Translations under genes and position numbers: made by a program | The notes under the pieces: generated by a model | The model's input: the letters and a program-made list of their open reading frames with translations, nothing else | Databases searched by the model: none | Told to the model about the DNA's origin: nothing | Shown here: positions 7,689-11,989 of the stretch, piece by piece | Numbering within the stretch: position 1 is the stretch's first letter | Layout: each line of letters begins with the position of its first letter | DNA from: Mycoplasmatota bacterium | Lineage (GTDB): Bacteria; Bacillota_I; Bacilli_A; RF39; UBA660 | Direction: 5' to 3' | Length of the DNA: 11,989 nt | Assembly: GCA_012510745.1 (NCBI GenBank) | Contig: JAAZHK010000006.1 | Coordinates: 1-11,989 of the forward strand

Positions 7689-7710
7689 GCAAACATATTG
7701 TTTGCTTTTT
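7689..7710 (+). terminator. Intrinsic terminator of tig
   Basis: A perfect 6-bp stem (GCAAAC / GTTTGC) with an ATATT loop is followed by TTTTT and, after one C, TTT. It lies just after a doubled TAA TAA stop. Confidence 0.85.
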
Positions 7711-7711
7711 C

Positions 7712-7740
7712 TTTACAAAATAAGACAAATAAATTATAAT
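7712..7740 (+). promoter_or_regulatory. Strong sigma-A promoter of the anchored protein gene
   Basis: TTTACA (7712-7717), a 17-bp spacer and a perfect TATAAT (7735-7740) make this the best promoter in the window. It begins right behind the tig terminator. The predicted start near 7747 leaves a leader of about 18 bases before the ATG. Confidence 0.72.
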
Positions 7741-7764
7741 GTCATTAGAATAGGTGAATAGGAT

Positions 7765-8310
7765 ATGAGTAAAAAATATATTATACCTAACGTACTAATG
7801 TTTTTTGGAATAACCTTGATCAGTGCAGGTTTTTCTTTTCTATCCTTTAAAAAGATAATTTTAGATGCAGATGCTAATAATTATGTTTATACCGGTATAT
7901 TAGATGTATCTCATGCGAACACTTATGGACCTTTAATTAATCCTGTTAATATAAATGAAAATATTGATCCTTATTATTTTGTTATTACAAACAGAGGTCA
8001 ACTAAATGCCTATTATCAAATAACATTAGAAGATTATATGGATGAAATTAAATTGTGCGGCTGCTATAAAAAAACGTTACCTAAGGAATATATTAATTAT
8101 GAATTATATAGAGGTAATGAGTTAATTATTAATGGTATATTATCAGAATTAAATGACGGATTGTTATATGAAGGGATTATATATATGGGGAGTAGTAATA
8201 AAGAAATATTTACTTTAAGATTAAATTATAATTCTAAAATAACTAATAAATATAATGGTTATCATTATCATGGCAAAGTTAATATTATTATGAATAATAT
8301 ATACAAATAA
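7765..8310 (+). CDS. Secreted or membrane-anchored small protein, faintly TasA/CalY-like
   Basis: I do not recognise this 181-residue protein with confidence. A hydrophobic segment at residues 6-27 is either an uncleaved anchor or a signal peptide, and the rest would lie outside the cell. The body is beta-rich. It begins YTGILDVSH, continues with PYYFVITNRGQLNAYYQITLED (70-90), and ends with a LNYNSKITNKYNGYHYHGKVNI strand pair (153-174). That order (a 'G-x-L-D' strand, a 'tail-to-N-x-G-x-x-x-A-Y' strand, then an N-x-Y-x-G turn before the last strand) recalls TasA/CalY (camelysin) matrix proteins exported with SipW. A CGC pair (C98, C100) is unusual for that family. It has its own strong promoter and terminator, AGGTG upstream of the ATG, and occupies the slot between tig and lonA. 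Existence as a gene is secure; the family is a guess. Confidence 0.82.
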   Translation: MSKKYIIPNVLMFFGITLISAGFSFLSFKKIILDADANNYVYTGILDVSHANTYGPLINPVNINENIDPYYFVITNRGQLNAYYQITLEDYMDEIKLCGCYKKTLPKEYINYELYRGNELIINGILSELNDGLLYEGIIYMGSSNKEIFTLRLNYNSKITNKYNGYHYHGKVNIIMNNIYK

Positions 8311-8315
8311 CTGTT

Positions 8316-8348
8316 AAAAAAGCCGGGTTATACCTTGCTTTTTTTTTT
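8316..8348 (+). terminator. Intrinsic terminator between the anchored protein gene and lonA
   Basis: AAAAAAGC (8316-8323) pairs with GCTTTTTT, and inside it GGG pairs with CCT across one C-T mismatch, with a TTATA loop. The T run continues to 8348. The T tract overlaps the presumed lonA promoter region. Confidence 0.75.
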
Positions 8349-8362
8349 ATTTAAGTTATAAT
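8335..8362 (+). promoter_or_regulatory. Candidate sigma-A promoter of lonA
   Basis: The -10 is a perfect TATAAT at 8357-8362. The best -35 is TTGCTT (8335-8340, 16-bp spacer), which lies inside the right arm of the preceding terminator. No CtsR (GGTCAAA repeat) or HrcA/CIRCE operator is visible, so heat-shock control by those repressors is not supported. Confidence 0.4.
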
Positions 8363-8394
8363 AAAAGACAAACATTTCGCTGGGAGGTGACAAT

Positions 8395-10707
8395 ATGGTT
8401 AAGACTAATTTACCCGTTTTAATTATCAAAGATGTTGTCCTTTTACCAGCCAGCGAAATACGTCTTGAATTTAATAAGATAGAAGATAAAAAGCTTTTTT
8501 CTTTGGCTGAGGCCTATTACAATAATCATATTTTAGTTGTTAATCCTACTGATTTATTAGAAGAAGATCCAGACATTAGTGAACTTCCTAAAATAGGTGT
8601 AATTGGGTATATTAAATTAAAAATGGATATGCCAAATGGACGAACTAGAGTAATTATAGAAGGAATTAATCGCACTGAGGTTTTTAATTATAATAAAGAA
8701 GAAGAACTTTTTGAAGCAGTTATTGGAAATGTAAAAAGCGATGAATTAGATACCAAAGAAGAATTGGCTTATATAAGAAGTTTAATTAAACAATTAGAAG
8801 TATATGTTAATGAGGTTCCATATATTAGCAATAATGTTTTAACTAAAGTTGCTGGAATTTCTAATATTGCTAAAGTTACTGATATAGTAGCTTTATATTT
8901 ACCTGTAGATTTAAAAAGGAAAATTGCTTATATAAATGAAGTAAATCCTATTAATAGAGTAAAGATGCTTTTAGATGATATTAATAATGAATTAGAAATA
9001 ATTAAATTAGAAAAAAAGATAGAAACAGAAGTAGCACACCAAATAGAGGAAAGCCAAAAACAATTTGTTTTGCGGGAAAAGATAAGAGTAATTAAAGAAG
9101 AGTTGGGCGAAGTTAATGATAAAGATAGTGAGTTAGATAAATTAACAGAAAAGGTTAAAACTTTAAAAGCTCCTTTGAAAATCAAAAAACGATTACAGCA
9201 AGAATTAAATCGTTATGAAACAACTGCTTCTTCATCACCGGAATTAGCCATCATTAGAAATTATATTGACTGGTTATTAAACCTACCGTGGTCTAATTAT
9301 TCAAAAGATAATAATAATCTTAATAAAATAAAGAATATATTGGATAATTCTCATAATGGTTTAGATACTGTTAAAATCCGTATTTTAGAATATATTGCTG
9401 TTAAACAAAAAACTGCTAATTTAAAAAGTCCTATTATTTGCTTAGTGGGTCCTCCAGGCGTAGGTAAAACATCTTTAGCCAAAAGTATTGCTGCTAGCCT
9501 AAATAGAAAATGGGCTAAGATTTCTGTTGGGGGTATAAACGATGAGGCCGAGATAGTTGGACATAGACGTAGTTATATAGGAGCATCTCCAGGAAAAATT
9601 ATTCAAGGAATGAAAAAAGTCGGTATTATTAATCCTGTTTTTATTATTGATGAAATAGATAAAATGACAAAAGATATTAAAGGAGATCCAGCTTCAAGTT
9701 TATTAGAGGTTTTAGATCCAGAACAAAATAAATATTTTGTTGATCATTATATTGAAGAAGAATTTGATTTATCAAAAGTAATGTTTATAACAACAGCTAA
9801 TTACATTAATCAAATAGCACCTGAGTTAAGAGATCGATTAGAGGTAATTGAATTATCATCTTACACTGAAATAGAAAAAAAAGATATAGCTCAAAAACAT
9901 TCTATAAAAAAGATTATAAAAGAACATGGTTTAAGTAATAATCAAGTAGTTTTTACTGACAATGCTATTATGTCTATAATTAGAAATTATACTAAAGAAG
10001 CGGGTGTTAGAGAACTAGAAAGATTAATTGCGTCTATTATCCGAAAAATAGTTAAAGAAATTATTGAATCTAAAAATAATAATAAATATAAAATTGATGA
10101 GAAAGATATTATTAAATACTTAGGTCAATATAAATACAATCATTTTAATAATGAGGTTAATAATTATATTGGAATTGTTAATGCAATGGCTTATACTCCC
10201 TTTGGAGGGGAGATTTTCCCTATAGAAACGATTAAATATAATGGAAAAGGCAATATTAATTTAACGGGTTCATTAGGTGATGTTATTAAAGAATCCATTA
10301 ATATAGCTTTAAGTTATATTAAAAATAATAGTGATTTATTTAATATTGATATAGAGTTTTTTGCTCAAGATCTACATATTCATATGCCTGAAGGGGCTAC
10401 TCCTAAAGATGGACCTAGTGCAGGGATTGCTATAACTACAGCATTAATTTCTTTATTTACAAAAAAAACAGTTAAAACTAATATATCAATGACAGGAGAA
10501 ATAACTTTACAAGGAAGAGTTTTACAAATAGGTGGGTTAAAAGAAAAATTAATTGCGGCGCATCGCAGTGGTATTAAAAAAGTATATGTTCCCAAAGCTA
10601 ATGAAAAAGATTTAGAAGAAATAGATAACTTCATTAAAAAGACACTAAAAATTAAACTAGTGAGTAATTATATAGAAATATATAATGATTTATTTAAAGA
10701 TAAATAA
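8395..10707 (+). CDS. lon: ATP-dependent protease LonA
   Basis: Lon is a cytosolic hexameric AAA+ serine protease that degrades misfolded and some regulatory proteins. The 770-residue product has the full LonA layout and nearly the length of B. subtilis LonA. The N-terminal substrate-binding domain covers about 5-200 and opens with the usual LPVL...VVLLPASEI. A coiled linker (about 200-300) follows, with REKIRVIKEELGE as in other LonA proteins. The AAA+ module has Walker A G352-PPGVGK-T359, Walker B with D419-E420 (IIDEIDKM), and the RDRLEVI region. The protease domain has PKDGPSAGI with catalytic Ser675 and GGLKEK with catalytic Lys718. All key residues are intact. GGGAGGTG lies before the ATG. 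The lack of a transmembrane insertion excludes LonB. Downstream spoVID is separated by a terminator. Confidence 0.97.
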   Translation: MVKTNLPVLIIKDVVLLPASEIRLEFNKIEDKKLFSLAEAYYNNHILVVNPTDLLEEDPDISELPKIGVIGYIKLKMDMPNGRTRVIIEGINRTEVFNYNKEEELFEAVIGNVKSDELDTKEELAYIRSLIKQLEVYVNEVPYISNNVLTKVAGISNIAKVTDIVALYLPVDLKRKIAYINEVNPINRVKMLLDDINNELEIIKLEKKIETEVAHQIEESQKQFVLREKIRVIKEELGEVNDKDSELDKLTEKVKTLKAPLKIKKRLQQELNRYETTASSSPELAIIRNYIDWLLNLPWSNYSKDNNNLNKIKNILDNSHNGLDTVKIRILEYIAVKQKTANLKSPIICLVGPPGVGKTSLAKSIAASLNRKWAKISVGGINDEAEIVGHRRSYIGASPGKIIQGMKKVGIINPVFIIDEIDKMTKDIKGDPASSLLEVLDPEQNKYFVDHYIEEEFDLSKVMFITTANYINQIAPELRDRLEVIELSSYTEIEKKDIAQKHSIKKIIKEHGLSNNQVVFTDNAIMSIIRNYTKEAGVRELERLIASIIRKIVKEIIESKNNNKYKIDEKDIIKYLGQYKYNHFNNEVNNYIGIVNAMAYTPFGGEIFPIETIKYNGKGNINLTGSLGDVIKESINIALSYIKNNSDLFNIDIEFFAQDLHIHMPEGATPKDGPSAGIAITTALISLFTKKTVKTNISMTGEITLQGRVLQIGGLKEKLIAAHRSGIKKVYVPKANEKDLEEIDNFIKKTLKIKLVSNYIEIYNDLFKDK

Positions 10708-10745
10708 TTACAAAAAATGTTTTTTATAAAACATTTTTTTGTAAT
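10707..10745 (+). terminator. Long hairpin terminator after lonA, possibly bidirectional
   Basis: ATTAC-A6-TGTTTT pairs with AAAACA-T7-GTAAT, with one bulged T and a TTAT loop. The inner TGTTTT/AAAACA stem followed by seven T is a normal terminator for lonA. The A tract on the other side would let it work on the minus strand too, although no minus-strand gene faces it. Confidence 0.75.
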
Positions 10746-10769
10746 AAGTATTTTTTTTAGTCATATAGT
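10742..10769 (+). promoter_or_regulatory. Weak candidate spoVID promoter (sigma-E-like or sigma-A)
   Basis: CATATAGT (10762-10769) matches six of eight positions of the Bacillus sigma-E -10 (CATACAnT type). TAATAAG, 13 bp upstream, matches five of seven of the -35. The same bases can be read as a TATAGT sigma-A -10 without a good -35. In such AT-rich DNA this may be chance. Confidence 0.2.
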
Positions 10770-10789
10770 TAAATGAAAAGAGGGATATA

Positions 10790-11458
10790 ATGAAACAAAC
10801 AATACCATTTGTAAAAGAATTGCAATTAAAAACGATGATTAATGAGATAACCAGTATATCTTTAGAACATAATTTAAGTTTTACTACTGATAAAAATATT
10901 GTTGGAGATTTTCTTTTAGGAGGTACTTATAAAGTTTCTGAAACTAGCGTTCTTCAAGAAAATTTTGATGAAAAGATTCCTGTTTTAATAACTATAGATG
11001 ATAAATATGATATTAATAATGCTAAAATTATTATTGATGATTTTTATTATGAATTATTAAATAATAATACTATTAAATTGAATATTGAATTAAGCATAGA
11101 AGGATTATCATATGAAGAAATATTAGAAAAGAAACAAGAAGAAATTGAAGAAAGCTTTGAAGAAGGGGAAATTGAAGAGATAAGCGAGACTTTAAAAAAA
11201 GAAGAAGCTGTTTTAAAAGAAGAATTGCGTGATGAAGAAATTGTAACAGATGGTAAAATAGATTCTTTGTTTGCTAATTTATCTGATAATGATGAATCTT
11301 TTGCTACTTATTCAGTATATATTATGCGTTCAGGTGATTCTATAGAGGATTTAATAAATCAATATCAGGTAACTCTTGAAGAATTAAAAAACTATAATGA
11401 CTTAGAAAATGTTCAAGTTGGTTCAAAAATAATTATTCCAAATTATACTAATGAATGA
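10790..11458 (+). CDS. spoVID: SpoVID-like spore coat morphogenetic protein (short form, LysM)
   Basis: In Bacillus, SpoVID drives encasement of the forespore by coat proteins together with SpoIVA, on the mother-cell side of the outer forespore membrane. The N-terminal domain (about 5-106) resembles the SpoVID N-domain: F-x-x-E, ITSISLEHNLSF, a GDFLLGGTYKV strand, a PVLITI strand and the closing LNIELSIEGL, which mirrors the Bacillus 'ADLAIEGL'. A short acidic Glu-rich linker (107-170) leads to a single C-terminal LysM domain (174-217, from YSVYIMRSGDSIEDL to VGSKIIIPNY). B. subtilis SpoVID is about 575 residues; this one has 222 because the acidic middle has shrunk to about 60. The ATG follows GAGGG by five bases. 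The stop overlaps the next gene, a ysxE homologue, exactly the Bacillus neighbour. LysM alone would be uninformative; the domain pair plus ysxE makes the call strong. Confidence 0.85.
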   Translation: MKQTIPFVKELQLKTMINEITSISLEHNLSFTTDKNIVGDFLLGGTYKVSETSVLQENFDEKIPVLITIDDKYDINNAKIIIDDFYYELLNNNTIKLNIELSIEGLSYEEILEKKQEEIEESFEEGEIEEISETLKKEEAVLKEELRDEEIVTDGKIDSLFANLSDNDESFATYSVYIMRSGDSIEDLINQYQVTLEELKNYNDLENVQVGSKIIIPNYTNE

Positions 11459-11989
11459 AACACGTGAAATTTTAAAAAAACATGCTCTTAATCCTTATCG
11501 TTATATTATTAAAGATAATGTAATAATAGTTGATACGGATAAAGGGCGTTTTGTCTTGAAAAAAAGAAAAGAATCGACTAATATTAATATTCATCGTTAT
11601 TTATTATCTAGAAATTTTTCTAATATTTTAGAAGCTCTTAATCCTGATCCTGATGATTATTATATTACTCCTTATATTGAAGGAATAGAAATTCCTAATG
11701 AGCAAAAAGCTGAAGATTTAGCTTTATTAATGGGAAATCTACATGCTAAAACAGTTTTTTATAAAGAAATCGATTTAGATAAAATTAAAGAGATATATGA
11801 GAATTTGATTTTAAAAATTAATAATAGTAAGACATATTATCAAAAATTAGAAGATATTATTATTAATGATATTTATATGGCACCCAGTTGTTTTTTATTA
11901 ATTAAAAATATATCAGTTATTTATTATTCTTTAAATTATGCTTTACAAGAACTAAAGGATTGGTATGAACTTATTTCTGAAAAAAAAAG
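11451..11989 (+). CDS. ysxE: YsxE/CotS-family spore coat kinase-like protein, N-terminal part (runs off window)
   Basis: The frame opens at ATG 11451, overlapping the last 8 bp of spoVID, and stays open to the end of the window (179 codons). Bacillus YsxE has about 340 residues, so roughly half is visible. The fold is that of aminoglycoside-phosphotransferase/CotS-type kinases. The N-lobe strand pair is DNVIIVDTDKGRFVLKKRK (22-40), with the lysine expected for ATP binding. A hinge-like YITPYIEGIEIP (71-82) follows, then LALLMGNLHAKT (90-101), the usual helix of this family. The catalytic loop lies beyond the window, so activity cannot be judged. No ribosome binding site is visible, so translation is probably coupled to spoVID. 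Linkage to spoVID is the best argument for ysxE rather than another CotS paralogue; in Bacillus YsxE is a coat protein needing SpoVID. Confidence 0.82.
   Translation, partial: MNETREILKKHALNPYRYIIKDNVIIVDTDKGRFVLKKRKESTNINIHRYLLSRNFSNILEALNPDPDDYYITPYIEGIEIPNEQKAEDLALLMGNLHAKTVFYKEIDLDKIKEIYENLILKINNSKTYYQKLEDIIINDIYMAPSCFLLIKNISVIYYSLNYALQELKDWYELISEKK

Noticed and set aside
8349..8394. Heat-shock operator (CtsR or CIRCE) ahead of lonA
   Set aside because: No GGTCAAA direct repeat and no TTAGCACTC inverted repeat is present.
10707..10745. The long inverted repeat after lonA as a transposon end or MITE
   Set aside because: It is a single hairpin with a four-base loop and a T tract placed exactly at the lonA stop, with no second copy or target duplication. 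A terminator explains it.

Overview
The window is a very AT-rich, densely packed bacterial segment with every gene on the + strand. Gaps between genes are all under about 90 bp. Strong GGAGG-type ribosome binding sites, TTTACA/TATAAT promoters, short hairpin-plus-T terminators and the gene families all point to a low-GC Bacilli lineage of the Firmicutes. The AT bias is what one sees in uncultured gut Bacilli near Erysipelotrichales/RF39, but that placement is inference. All tryptophans seen are TGG and TGA is used as a stop, so the code is the standard bacterial one, not the Mycoplasma code. No tRNA, rRNA, insertion sequence, CRISPR array or riboswitch is visible.

Region 1 (1-2518) is the accessory-looking part. 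It holds the C-terminal end of a membrane-anchored surface protein, then, 1 bp later, a 722-residue VirD4/TraG-type coupling ATPase of a type IV secretion (conjugation) system. The ATPase ends at a terminator. The rest of the transfer machinery, if present, must lie to the left.

Region 2 (2544-6366) holds a tiny single-domain rhodanese, RmuC (membrane-tethered PD-(D/E)XK-like nuclease family), a DUF3603/UPF0736 (YjbA-like) protein, a lipoprotein and a D-alanyl-D-alanine carboxypeptidase. Several of these genes have their own promoter or terminator, so this is a row of small units rather than one operon.

Region 3 (6372-11989) is a protein-quality-control and sporulation cluster: trigger factor (tig), a short membrane-anchored protein that faintly resembles TasA/CalY, ATP-dependent protease LonA, a very short SpoVID-like spore coat morphogenetic protein, and the start of a YsxE/CotS-family kinase-like coat protein that overlaps spoVID by 8 bp. 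In Bacillus subtilis the order is tig-clpX-lonB-lonA-ysxC-hem genes-spoVID-ysxE. Here the same landmarks are kept but clpX, lonB, ysxC and the hem genes are missing from between them. The host is therefore probably an endospore former, or descends from one, with a compacted chromosome.

The most interesting points are the collapsed tig-lonA-spoVID-ysxE locus, the reduced SpoVID, the unidentified anchored protein in the clpX slot, and the coupling ATPase directly beside housekeeping DNA. Nothing here proves a wholly new system.
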